A stretch of 64,000 bases of DNA from Cellulomonas sp. C5510 (GTDB lineage: Bacteria; Actinomycetota; Actinomycetes; Actinomycetales; Cellulomonadaceae), in NCBI RefSeq assembly GCF_019797765.1, contig NZ_CP081862.1, forward strand, positions 310,001 to 374,000, read 5' to 3'. The position numbers and the translations under genes were made by a program. Each line of letters begins with the position of its first letter. The first letter of the stretch is position 1. The notes beneath the pieces are model-generated. The model had not been told where the DNA came from and made no database searches. It saw only the letters and a program-made list of their open reading frames with translations. This document shows, in pieces, positions 45,864-53,699 of this stretch.

Positions 45864-47633
45864 GTGACCGGGACGCCGAGCCCGGCGGGGGACCCGGCGC
45901 GCGCCGGCGGCGGCGCGGTGCCCGGGGCAGCAGCGGTACCCGGCGAGGGAGCCGTCCGCGTCACGCGGTACGGGCCGGACGCGCTGCTCGTCGACCTGGC
46001 GGGCGCCGGTCAGGTCCGGGCGCTCGACGACGCGTTGCGGTCCGCGCCGCCCGCGGGGGTGGTGGACGTGGTCCCCGCAGCGCGGACGGTGCTGGTCCGG
46101 TTCGGGTCGTCGTCCGCGGCGGACGCGGCGGTCGACGCCGTGGCGGAGGCTGCGCGGGCCGCGTCGCGGGCGACCGGGGGACCCGGGCCGGCTGGCCGGC
46201 AGCCCGCGGAGGAGGTGGAGCTGCCGGTGCGGTACGACGGTCCCGACCTCGCCGAGGTCGCGCGGCTGACCGGCCTGGCCCCCGAGGAGGTCGTGCGCCG
46301 GCACGCCGCGTCGACGTACACCGTGGCGTTCGGCGGCTTCATGCCCGGCTTCGCGTACCTCACGGGCCTCGATCCCGCCCTGCACGTCCCGCGCCGCGCG
46401 ACCCCGCGCGAGCGGGTCCCGGCCGGTGCGGTGGCCGTCGCCGGCGAGTACGCGGCCGTCTACCCGGCGGCCACCCCGGGCGGCTGGCGGCTGCTCGGCA
46501 CCTGCGACGTGCCGCTCTTCGACGTGGACCGCGACCCGCCCGCGCTGCTGCGACCGGGCACGCGCGTGCGGTTCGTCCCCTCCGACGCCGCCCCGCCCGA
46601 CGACGCCGCCGCCACCCCGGGCCGCGTCGTCGCCCCCCGCGCCGGCGGGAACGTCGCCCCCGTCCGGCCCCCGGCCGCCTCGCCCGTCGACGACGCGTCG
46701 CCCACCACCCCCGCCGCATCCCCCACCCCCGCCACCCCCCGCCCACCCGCCCCGGCCGCCGTCGAGGTCCTCGCCACCGGCCCGCTCGCCCTCGTCGAGG
46801 ACGCCGGCCGCCAGGGCCTCGCGGCGGTGGGCGTCGGCCGCTCGGGCGCCGCGGACGCCGGGGCCAGGCGGCTCGCGAACCGCCTGGTCGGCAACCGCGC
46901 GGACGCGGCGGTGCTGGAGGTGCTGCTGGGCGGCCTCGAGCTCGCGTTCCCGGCCGGCGGCGTGGTCGCGCTCGCGGGCGCGGAGGTGCCGGCGACGCTC
47001 GACGGTGTGCCGGTCGCCCCGCACACCGCGACGCGCGTCCCGGCGGGCGCGGTGCTGCGCACGGGGTCGGCCACGCACGGTCTGCGGCTCACGGTCGCGG
47101 TGCGCGGGGGTGTCGACGTCGCGCCGGTGCTGGGCTCCCGCGCGGCGGACCGGCTGGCCGGCATCGGGCCCGCACCGCTGCGGCCGGGCGACGTGCTGGC
47201 GGTGGGCTCCGCGGTCGGGGCCGCCGCGCAGCCGTGGCCGGACCCGCCACGCGCGTGGCCGTCGGCGTCGTCGCCCGCCGTGCTCCGCGTGCTGGCCGGG
47301 CCGCGGGCCGACTGGTTCCCGGCGGGCGCGCTCGACGCCCTGGTGGCGGCGGCGTGGACGGTGGCCCCGGCGAGCGACCGGGTCGCCGTGCGGCTCGCTG
47401 GTCCGGCACTGCCGCGCCTGGACCGCGGCGAGCTCCCGTCCGAGGGGCTCGTGGCGGGCGCGGTGCAGGTGCCGCCCGACGGGTTGCCGGTCGTGTTCGG
47501 GCCCGACCACCCGGTGACCGGCGGCTACCCGGTGCTCGCGGTGCTCGACGCCCCGTCCCGCGACGTCGCGGCGCAGCTCCGTCCCGGCGACGCCGTCCGG
47601 TTCGCCCCGGTCCCGGGCGGGACGGGTCGGTGA
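45864..47633 (+). CDS. 5-oxoprolinase subunits B and C fused (KipI-KipA type)
   Basis: 589 residues. About 25-235 is PxpB: YGPDALLVDL, TYTVAFGGFMPGFAYLTGL and VAGEYAAVYPAATPGGWRLLG. About 240-300 is a Pro/Ala/Thr linker. About 300-585 is PxpC: VLATGPLALVEDAGRQGLAAVGVGRSGAAD, LEVLLGGLELAF, and QVPPDGLPVVFGPDHPVTGGYP. In E. coli B and C are separate adjacent genes. Two tandem GTG codons are possible; 45864 fits the GGAGG spacing better than 45861. With PxpA it forms the complete enzyme. Confidence 0.92.
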   Translation: MTGTPSPAGDPARAGGGAVPGAAAVPGEGAVRVTRYGPDALLVDLAGAGQVRALDDALRSAPPAGVVDVVPAARTVLVRFGSSSAADAAVDAVAEAARAASRATGGPGPAGRQPAEEVELPVRYDGPDLAEVARLTGLAPEEVVRRHAASTYTVAFGGFMPGFAYLTGLDPALHVPRRATPRERVPAGAVAVAGEYAAVYPAATPGGWRLLGTCDVPLFDVDRDPPALLRPGTRVRFVPSDAAPPDDAAATPGRVVAPRAGGNVAPVRPPAASPVDDASPTTPAASPTPATPRPPAPAAVEVLATGPLALVEDAGRQGLAAVGVGRSGAADAGARRLANRLVGNRADAAVLEVLLGGLELAFPAGGVVALAGAEVPATLDGVPVAPHTATRVPAGAVLRTGSATHGLRLTVAVRGGVDVAPVLGSRAADRLAGIGPAPLRPGDVLAVGSAVGAAAQPWPDPPRAWPSASSPAVLRVLAGPRADWFPAGALDALVAAAWTVAPASDRVAVRLAGPALPRLDRGELPSEGLVAGAVQVPPDGLPVVFGPDHPVTGGYPVLAVLDAPSRDVAAQLRPGDAVRFAPVPGGTGR

Positions 47634-47717
47634 CGGCCCCGGACACGCCTGCGGAGGGACGCCCCGCCCGGTGAGCGGCGTCTGTTTGAATGGCGACGAC
47701 AGCCGAGGGGAGTCCTA

Positions 47718-48068
47718 GTGGACGTGAGCGTGGCCAGCAGGACCGTCGACGGCCGCACGGTCGTCGACGTCACGGGTGAGATCGACGTGTACACCGCTCC
47801 TGCGTTGCGGGAACGGCTGACGTCCCTCGTGGACGCGGGGCACACCGACCTCGTCGTGAACCTCACCGGGGTGCGGTTCATGGACTCCACCGGGCTCGGC
47901 CTGCTCGTGGGCGTGCTCAAGCGGGTGCGCGGGCTCGACGGCCGCCTGCAGCTGGTCATCGACTCGGAGCGGCTGCTCAAGGTCTTCCGCATCACGGCCC
48001 TGACGCAGGTGTTCACGATCCGCGAGACCGTGGCCGAGGCGCTCGCGGACGCACCCGCGTCGGACTGA
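47718..48068 (+). CDS. STAS-domain anti-sigma factor antagonist
   Basis: 116 residues of the SpoIIAA/RsbV type. The phosphorylatable Ser lies in [13 protein letters not shown] (S57), preceded by [18 protein letters not shown] and followed by [23 protein letters not shown]. Such proteins release a sigma factor by binding its anti-sigma kinase, but no RsbW-like kinase or matching sigma gene is adjacent. GTG 47718 has GAGGGGAG upstream. Confidence 0.92.
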   Translation: MDVSVASRTVDGRTVVDVTGEIDVYTAPALRERLTSLVDAGHTDLVVNLTGVRFMDSTGLGLLVGVLKRVRGLDGRLQLVIDSERLLKVFRITALTQVFTIRETVAEALADAPASD

Positions 48069-48099
48069 CGCACCGGCACCGCCCCGCGGACGGCACGGC

Positions 48100-49299
48100 T
48101 CACGGGACGTACTGCCCGACGAGCTGGGCGACAACGCCGTCCCGGACGTCGAGCCAGAAGTAGCGCATCGTCATGCCCGGAGACCCCTCGACCACGCTGG
48201 AGGAGTGGCAGCCGCCGCTGGGCTCGGGCGTCGTCAGGTCCTCGAGCGTCCGGCGGGGCTGCCGGAGCCCCTCGCTGTCGACGCAGAATCCGGTGATCGG
48301 GGCGTCCGGAGCGAGGGCCAGGGTCCGCAGGCGTGTCACGTCGTTCACCACGATGTACCCGCTGACGGCCCTCCCGCCGAGCTCGGCGGCGGCCTCCGGC
48401 TCGTTGACCCGGAGCCACTCGTCGGCGGCGTCGCCGCCGTAGAACACCACGATGTCGGCGGTGATCGTCCGCGCCTGCGGGTCCACGGCGACGACGTCCG
48501 CCAGGTAGTCCCCGTCCGCGAGGTCGTCGCCGGACACCGGGATGTCGGAGACGATGCTGGTGACGCCGTCCCAGCGGGGCACGTCGGGATCGGCGAGCGG
48601 CCGTCCGCCACCCGCGCCGTCGGCGCCGTCCGCCGGTGCCGTGCCCTGGCCCTGGTCGGTGCCGCCGGGGTCGGGCCCCTCCTCCGGGGCGGTGAGGGTG
48701 AGGGGGACCGCGTCCGCCACGACCGGCCCCTCCTGCGTGAGGACCACCGCGGTCAGCGTGAGCTCGTCCGGGAGCTCGCCGCACGGCTCCGGGGCGGCGT
48801 CGACCCGCAGCTCCGGCGTGGTCGAGGTGTCCTCCCAGTCGGGGGTCGCGACGTCGGCGAAGGCGACCACGCGGCCGTCGTCGACGAGCACGACCCGCAC
48901 CGGGTCCGCGTCGTCGGCGACTCCGCCGGTGTCGGTCACGACGACCGGCACCGCACCGCCTCGGGTGACCTCCGGCGGTGCGGTCACGGTGAGGGCGCCG
49001 CGGAGCCGCGGCAACGTGTCCCCGCAGCCGGGCAGCGTGCCGGACGCCGACGCCGACGCCGACGGCGTCGGTGCCGGGCCCGTGACGGCGGGCTGCGGGT
49101 CGGGCGCCACCCACCCGATCGCGGACCCCGCGAGCGCGAGACCCCCGACGACGGCGATGGCGAGCGTCCCGCCGACGGTCCGGCGCACGACTCGACGACG
49201 CCGCCGGCGCTGCACCAGACCCGAGGCCGGTCCGAGGTCGGCGAGGGCGCCCGCCTCGTCGGCGATCTCCTCCAGGGCACGGCCGAGGTCCAGGTTCAC
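48100..49299 (-). CDS. single-pass membrane protein coupled to the ECF sigma gene
   Basis: 399 residues, function not recognised. A short cytoplasmic N-terminus (NLDLGRALEEIADEAGALADLG), a basic QRRRRRRVVRR stretch, and one membrane segment (LAIAVVGGLALAGSAIGWV). A large extracytoplasmic part with four or five cysteines follows, with a Gly/Asp-rich linker near 230-255 and a C-terminal region from VTSIVSDIPVSGDDL. The architecture suits an anti-sigma or sigma-controlled sensor, but no zinc-binding anti-sigma motif is seen. Its GTG overlaps the sigma gene's stop by four bases, so the two are co-translated. Confidence 0.8.
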   Translation of the reverse strand: MNLDLGRALEEIADEAGALADLGPASGLVQRRRRRRVVRRTVGGTLAIAVVGGLALAGSAIGWVAPDPQPAVTGPAPTPSASASASGTLPGCGDTLPRLRGALTVTAPPEVTRGGAVPVVVTDTGGVADDADPVRVVLVDDGRVVAFADVATPDWEDTSTTPELRVDAAPEPCGELPDELTLTAVVLTQEGPVVADAVPLTLTAPEEGPDPGGTDQGQGTAPADGADGAGGGRPLADPDVPRWDGVTSIVSDIPVSGDDLADGDYLADVVAVDPQARTITADIVVFYGGDAADEWLRVNEPEAAAELGGRAVSGYIVVNDVTRLRTLALAPDAPITGFCVDSEGLRQPRRTLEDLTTPEPSGGCHSSSVVEGSPGMTMRYFWLDVRDGVVAQLVGQYVP

Positions 49300-49829
49300 A
49301 GCGAGCTCCTCTCCGTGTCGCGCCCGGCGTGGCCGTGCACGGGCCCGAGGACGTCCTCGAGCCGTCGGGTCCCGGTCGACAGGTAGCGCTTCACCGCGCC
49401 GGTGCTGACGCCGAGGACGTCGGCGATGTCCGCGAGCGGCAGGTCGTCGTAGTAGCGCAGCACCACGCACGCCCGTTCCCGGCGCGGGAGCGTGGCGAGA
49501 GCGGCCCGCACGTCGAGCTGGGCCGTCACCCGGTCCGCCGTGTCCGGGACGGGCAGCAGGGAGTCGTGGCCGAGCCGCGGGACGGCGTCGCGCCACCGGC
49601 GCAGGCGGCGGTGGCCGTCGACGAACGTCGTGAGGACCGCGCGGCGGACGTACGCCTCCGCCGACGCGATGTCCAGGCCGGAGCGGGCGCGCAGGACCGT
49701 CTTCACCAGCGCGTCCTGGACCAGGTCCTCGGCGTCCTTCACGGATCCCGTCAGGAGGTAGGCGTAGCCGACCAGCGCCCGCCCGCGGTCGCGGACGAGC
49801 GCCTCGACCACCTCGTCCTCGTGTGCCAC
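49296..49829 (-). CDS. ECF sigma factor, SigE family of actinobacteria
   Basis: 177 residues. Region 2 is RALVGYAYLLTGSVKDAEDLVQDALVKTV with AEAYVRRAVLTTFVDGHRR. Region 4 is LATLPRRERACVVLRYYDDLPLADIADVLGVSTGAVKRYLSTGTRRLE. This is the SigE/SACE_1560-like type often paired with an uncharacterised membrane protein, as here. GTG 49829 has a GGAGGGG site. It is divergent from hppA. Confidence 0.92.
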   Translation of the reverse strand: MAHEDEVVEALVRDRGRALVGYAYLLTGSVKDAEDLVQDALVKTVLRARSGLDIASAEAYVRRAVLTTFVDGHRRLRRWRDAVPRLGHDSLLPVPDTADRVTAQLDVRAALATLPRRERACVVLRYYDDLPLADIADVLGVSTGAVKRYLSTGTRRLEDVLGPVHGHAGRDTERSSL

Positions 49830-49930
49830 TGCGCCCCCTCCGGGCTCGTGCCGGTTGTTCGCAGCCTCGACGACCGGGACCCGCTGGAGGTTGTACCCGC
49901 TCCTCCGGACGCGCGTCGGAGTTTCGTGGC

Positions 49931-49936
49931 TACAGT
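49931..49936 (+). promoter_or_regulatory. hppA -10 candidate
   Basis: TACAGT matches the TANNNT actinobacterial -10, about 80 bases before the hppA ATG. GAGTTTCG upstream offers only a weak -35. Confidence 0.35.
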
Positions 49937-50015
49937 GGCGTCCTCCACGCGGCAACGGGGCGGCGTGAGGTCGGGGGCGGCCGGGCGAGGCCGTGCCCGT
50001 GTCCGAGGAGGATGC

Positions 50016-52313
50016 ATGGTCGATCTCGGTCCGGCGAGTCTCGTGGTGGTCTCCGTCATCGCCGCTGTCGCGGTCGCGGCGCTGGTCGTGGCGGTGGTGC
50101 TCCGACGTCAGGTGCTCGCGGCGGACGAGGGGTCCGCGGCCATGCGGTCCATCGCGGCGGCGGTGCAGGAGGGCGCGGCGGCGTACCTGTCGCGGCAGCT
50201 CCGGACGCTGGTGCTGTTCGCGGTGGTGGTGTTCGCGCTGCTGTTCCTGCTGCCGGGTGACGCGGGGGTGAAGATCGGCCGGTCGGTGTTCTTCCTGGTC
50301 GGCGCGGGTTTCTCGGCCTCGATCGGCTACCTGGGCATGTGGTTGGCGACGCGCGCCAACGTGCGCGTCGCCGCTGCGGCGTCGCTGCCCGGGGGTCGCG
50401 CGGAGGGCGCCCGGATCGCACTGCGCACCGGCGGCGTCGTCGGCATGTCGGTGGTGGGCCTGGGCCTGCTCGGCGCGGCGGTCGTGGTGCTGCTGTACCG
50501 CGGCGACGCGCCGGCGGTGCTCGAGGGCTTCGGGTTCGGCGCCGCGCTGCTCGCGATGTTCATGCGGGTCGGCGGCGGCATCTTCACCAAGGCGGCGGAC
50601 GTGGGCGCCGACCTCGTCGGCAAGGTCGAGCAGGGCATCCCCGAGGACGACCCGCGCAACGCCGCGACGATCGCGGACAACGTGGGCGACAACGTCGGGG
50701 ACTGCGCGGGCATGGCGGCGGACCTGTTCGAGTCGTACGCGGTGACGCTGGTCGCGGCGCTGATCCTCGGCCGGGCGGCGTTCGGCGAGGAGGGCCTGGT
50801 GTTCCCGCTGATCGTCACCGCGATCGGGGCGCTGGTCGCGGCGCTGGGCGTGCTCGTGACCCGGGTACGCGGCGACGAGAGCGGGCTGACGGCCATCAAC
50901 CGCGGGTTCGCCGTCGCGGCGGTCGCCGGGGCGGTGCTCGCCGCGGTGGCGGCGTTCGCGTACCTGCCGTCGTCGTTCGCGGCGCTCGGGGGCACCGCCG
51001 GCCTCGGTGACCACGGCGGCGACCCGCGGCTGGTCGCGGCCGGCGCGGTGGCGGTCGGCGTCGTGCTGGCGGGCCTGATCCTGTGGGTGACCGGCTACTT
51101 CACGGGGACGACGTCCAAGCCGACCATCCACGTGGCGCGGACGTCCCAGACGGGCGCGGCGACGGTCGTGCTGTCGGGCATCGGGGTGGGCTTCGAGTCG
51201 GCGGTGTACACCGCGGGCATCATCGCCGCGGCGATCTGCGGGGTGTTCCTGATGGCCGGGGGGTCCATCGCGCTCGCGCTGTTCCTGGTCGCGCTCGCCG
51301 GCTGCGGGCTGCTGACGACGGTCGGCGTGATCGTCGCGATGGACACGTTCGGGCCGGTGAGCGACAACGCCCAGGGCATCGCGGAGATGTCCGGGGACGT
51401 CACGGAGGAGGGCGCGCAGATCCTCACGGACCTCGACGCCGTGGGGAACACCACGAAGGCCGTGACCAAGGGCATCGCGATCGCGACGGCCGTGCTCGCG
51501 GCGACCGCGCTGTTCGGCTCGTACGCCGACGCGGTGGCGGTGGCGGTCGCGGACCTGCGGCTGACGGAGGTGCCGGGCGACATCGTCCTGGCGATGACGG
51601 ACTACCAGGTGATCAGCCCCGTGACGCTGGTCGGCGTCATCCTGGGCGGAGCGACGGTCTTCCTGTTCTCCGGCCTGGCCATCGACGCGGTGACCCGGGC
51701 GGCCGGCGCCATCGTGCTCGAGGTGCGCCGCCAGTTCCGCGAGCACCCCGGGATCATGACGGGCGACGAGCGCCCCGAGTACGGCAAGGTCGTCGACATC
51801 TGCACCCGGGACTCCCTGCGCGAGCTCGCGACACCCGGCCTCCTCGCGGCGTCCGCCCCGGTCGCGGTCGGGTTCGGGCTCGGCATCGGGCCGCTCGCGG
51901 GGTTCCTCGCGGGCGCGATCGGCTCCGGCGTGCTCATGGCGGTCTTCCTCGCGAACTCGGGCGGCACCTGGGACAACGCGAAGAAGCTCGTCGAGGACGG
52001 CCGCTACGGCGGCAAGGGCTCCGCGGCGCACGCCGCCGTCGTCATCGGCGACACCGTCGGCGACCCGTTCAAGGACACGGCGGGGCCGGCGATCAACCCG
52101 CTGATCAAGGTGATGAACCTCGTCGCGCTGCTGGTCGCCCCGGCGGTGGTCGCGGTGTCGGTCGGGGACGACGCGAACCCCGTGCTCCGGCTCACCATCG
52201 CGGTGCTGGCGGCGTGCGTCGCGTTCGGCGCCGTCATCGCGTCGCGGCTCCGGGCAGCCCGGGTGGACGAGGAGGCGCGCCTGGAGCGGGAGGTCGGGCT
52301 GCCGGCGTCGTGA
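50016..52313 (+). CDS. hppA: K+-independent H+-translocating pyrophosphatase
   Basis: Membrane pyrophosphatase of 765 residues that pumps protons with PPi hydrolysis. Sixteen or so membrane segments. Substrate-site signatures are the DVGADLVGK area, DNVGDNVGDCAG (about 224-235), and the C-terminal DTVGDPFKDTAGPAINPLIKV stretch. The Lys in GNTTKA (about 477-482) marks the K+-independent subgroup; K+-dependent enzymes have Ala there. ATG 50016 has GAGGAGGA upstream. Confidence 0.95.
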   Translation: MVDLGPASLVVVSVIAAVAVAALVVAVVLRRQVLAADEGSAAMRSIAAAVQEGAAAYLSRQLRTLVLFAVVVFALLFLLPGDAGVKIGRSVFFLVGAGFSASIGYLGMWLATRANVRVAAAASLPGGRAEGARIALRTGGVVGMSVVGLGLLGAAVVVLLYRGDAPAVLEGFGFGAALLAMFMRVGGGIFTKAADVGADLVGKVEQGIPEDDPRNAATIADNVGDNVGDCAGMAADLFESYAVTLVAALILGRAAFGEEGLVFPLIVTAIGALVAALGVLVTRVRGDESGLTAINRGFAVAAVAGAVLAAVAAFAYLPSSFAALGGTAGLGDHGGDPRLVAAGAVAVGVVLAGLILWVTGYFTGTTSKPTIHVARTSQTGAATVVLSGIGVGFESAVYTAGIIAAAICGVFLMAGGSIALALFLVALAGCGLLTTVGVIVAMDTFGPVSDNAQGIAEMSGDVTEEGAQILTDLDAVGNTTKAVTKGIAIATAVLAATALFGSYADAVAVAVADLRLTEVPGDIVLAMTDYQVISPVTLVGVILGGATVFLFSGLAIDAVTRAAGAIVLEVRRQFREHPGIMTGDERPEYGKVVDICTRDSLRELATPGLLAASAPVAVGFGLGIGPLAGFLAGAIGSGVLMAVFLANSGGTWDNAKKLVEDGRYGGKGSAAHAAVVIGDTVGDPFKDTAGPAINPLIKVMNLVALLVAPAVVAVSVGDDANPVLRLTIAVLAACVAFGAVIASRLRAARVDEEARLEREVGLPAS

Positions 52314-52383
52314 GGAGGCGGCGGACGCGACGGTCGTGCTCTCCCGCCTCGACCGGCTGGCGCCCGTCGGGCAGGCTGTCGGC

Positions 52384-52815
52384 ATGACCCGGACCCGCCG
52401 CACCGGCCCCCGCCTGCCCCGCACCGCCGCTCTGCTCGTGCTGCTCCCGCTGTCCGTGGCCGCCTGCTCGGGCGGCGACGACGCGGAGCGGTTCTGCTCG
52501 GAGGCGGAGGACGCCCTCGCCGGCATCGACGCCTCGGGCGCGCTCGGCGACGACCCGCAGGCGTTCGCCGACGCCATCGCGCAGCAGCGCGAGGGCTTCG
52601 AGTCCATCGACCCGCCGTCGGAGATCGCCGACGACTGGGAGACGTTCGCGACGGCGTTCGCGCAGCTGGACGACGCGCTGCAGTCCGTCGACACCACCGA
52701 CCAGGCAGCCCTGGACCAGGCCCTCACGGAGTTCTCCGGCTCGGCGGACACCGACGGCCTCGCGGACGCGTCCGACCGCATCGGCAGCTACCTGGCCGAG
52801 AACTGCGAGGCGTGA
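52384..52815 (+). CDS. small lipoprotein
   Basis: 143 residues, function unknown. A lipoprotein signal with a twin-basic start (TRTRRTGPRLPRTAALLVLLPLSVAACSGG) puts the lipidated Cys at about 28. The mature part is acidic and helical, with cysteine near both ends (RFCSEAEDAL; YLAENCEA) that could form a disulfide. CAGGCT lies six bases before the ATG, a possible leaderless promoter. Its stop overlaps the phosphatase start (TGATG). Confidence 0.85.
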   Translation: MTRTRRTGPRLPRTAALLVLLPLSVAACSGGDDAERFCSEAEDALAGIDASGALGDDPQAFADAIAQQREGFESIDPPSEIADDWETFATAFAQLDDALQSVDTTDQAALDQALTEFSGSADTDGLADASDRIGSYLAENCEA

Positions 52816-53468
52816 TGCGGCTGCACCTCGTCCGCCACGGTCAGACCGGGTCGAACCTGCGGCACGCGCTCGACACCGGAGCGCCCGGCGCGGCGCTCAC
52901 CCCGGAGGGCGAGCGGCAGGCCCGCGCCGTCGGGCAGGTGCTCGCGACGGAGCGGCTCGACGCCGTCTACGCCTCGCACCTGGACCGGGCCCGGGCGACG
53001 GCGGCGGAGGTCGCCCGCCCCCACGGCCTGGGCGTGACCGTCCGGGAGGGGCTGCGGGAGGTGCTCGCCGGTGACCTGGAGATGCGGACGGACGCCGACG
53101 CGGTGGAGCGGTACCTCGGCACGATGCTCGCGTGGGCGGGCGGCGACCTCGACGCCCGGATGCCCGGCGGGGAGACGGGGCGCGACACGCTCGAGCGGTT
53201 CGACGCGGTCGTCGAGGAGATGCTCGCGACCGGGGCGGGCACGGTCGCGGCGGTCAGCCACGGCGCGGTGATCCGGCTGTGGTCGATCACGCGGGCCGCC
53301 AACCTCCACACCCGGTCGGCCGTGGTGCAGGTGCTCGACAACACCGGCGTCGTGACGCTCGAGACCGGCGGGCCGAGCGGCTGGTACGCGACGCGGTGGC
53401 AGGACGAGAGCGTGCCGCACGACGCCCCGGCGGGCGACGGCCCGGGCGGCGAGCCGCTGCCGGTCTGA
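52815..53468 (+). CDS. histidine phosphatase superfamily protein
   Basis: 217 residues of the phosphoglycerate-mutase-like branch. The catalytic HLVRHGQTGSN is at the N-terminus, followed by ALTPEGERQARAVGQ, YASHLDRARATAA, and the second His in VAAVSHGAVIRL. Substrate unknown. ATG 52815 overlaps the lipoprotein stop, which decides it over GTG 52812. The C-terminal 20 residues are flexible. Confidence 0.9.
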   Translation: MRLHLVRHGQTGSNLRHALDTGAPGAALTPEGERQARAVGQVLATERLDAVYASHLDRARATAAEVARPHGLGVTVREGLREVLAGDLEMRTDADAVERYLGTMLAWAGGDLDARMPGGETGRDTLERFDAVVEEMLATGAGTVAAVSHGAVIRLWSITRAANLHTRSAVVQVLDNTGVVTLETGGPSGWYATRWQDESVPHDAPAGDGPGGEPLPV

Positions 53469-53499
53469 CGCCGTCGGGGCGCCGTCACGCTGCACACTA

Positions 53500-53518
53500 C
53501 TGAGTAGCGGCCACTCAG
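53500..53518. terminator. short hairpin downstream of the phosphatase gene
   Basis: CTGAGT (53500-53505) and ACTCAG (53513-53518) pair perfectly around a seven-base loop, 31 bases after the stop. A modest terminator or an operator; no U-run follows. Confidence 0.35.
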
Positions 53519-53699
53519 GTCGGCCCGGCGACCACCCCATTCGGCTCCTCGTCGCGCAGTGGCGCCGGGGCCGGACGCGGTGGGGACCACTCAGCGGCGC
53601 GGGAGGTACCACCGGCCGCGGGGACGCTGGAGGCGTCCGTCGAGCCCGTCGAACCCGGTGCGTCGCCGCGCGGACCGGCGTGCTCCGTAGGACCCTCCC

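Noticed and set aside
49296..52781. 1161-codon frame ending in the sigma factor
   Set aside because: Only the part from GTG 49829 is the sigma factor; the remainder is opposite hppA and rich in Arg/His with no fold.
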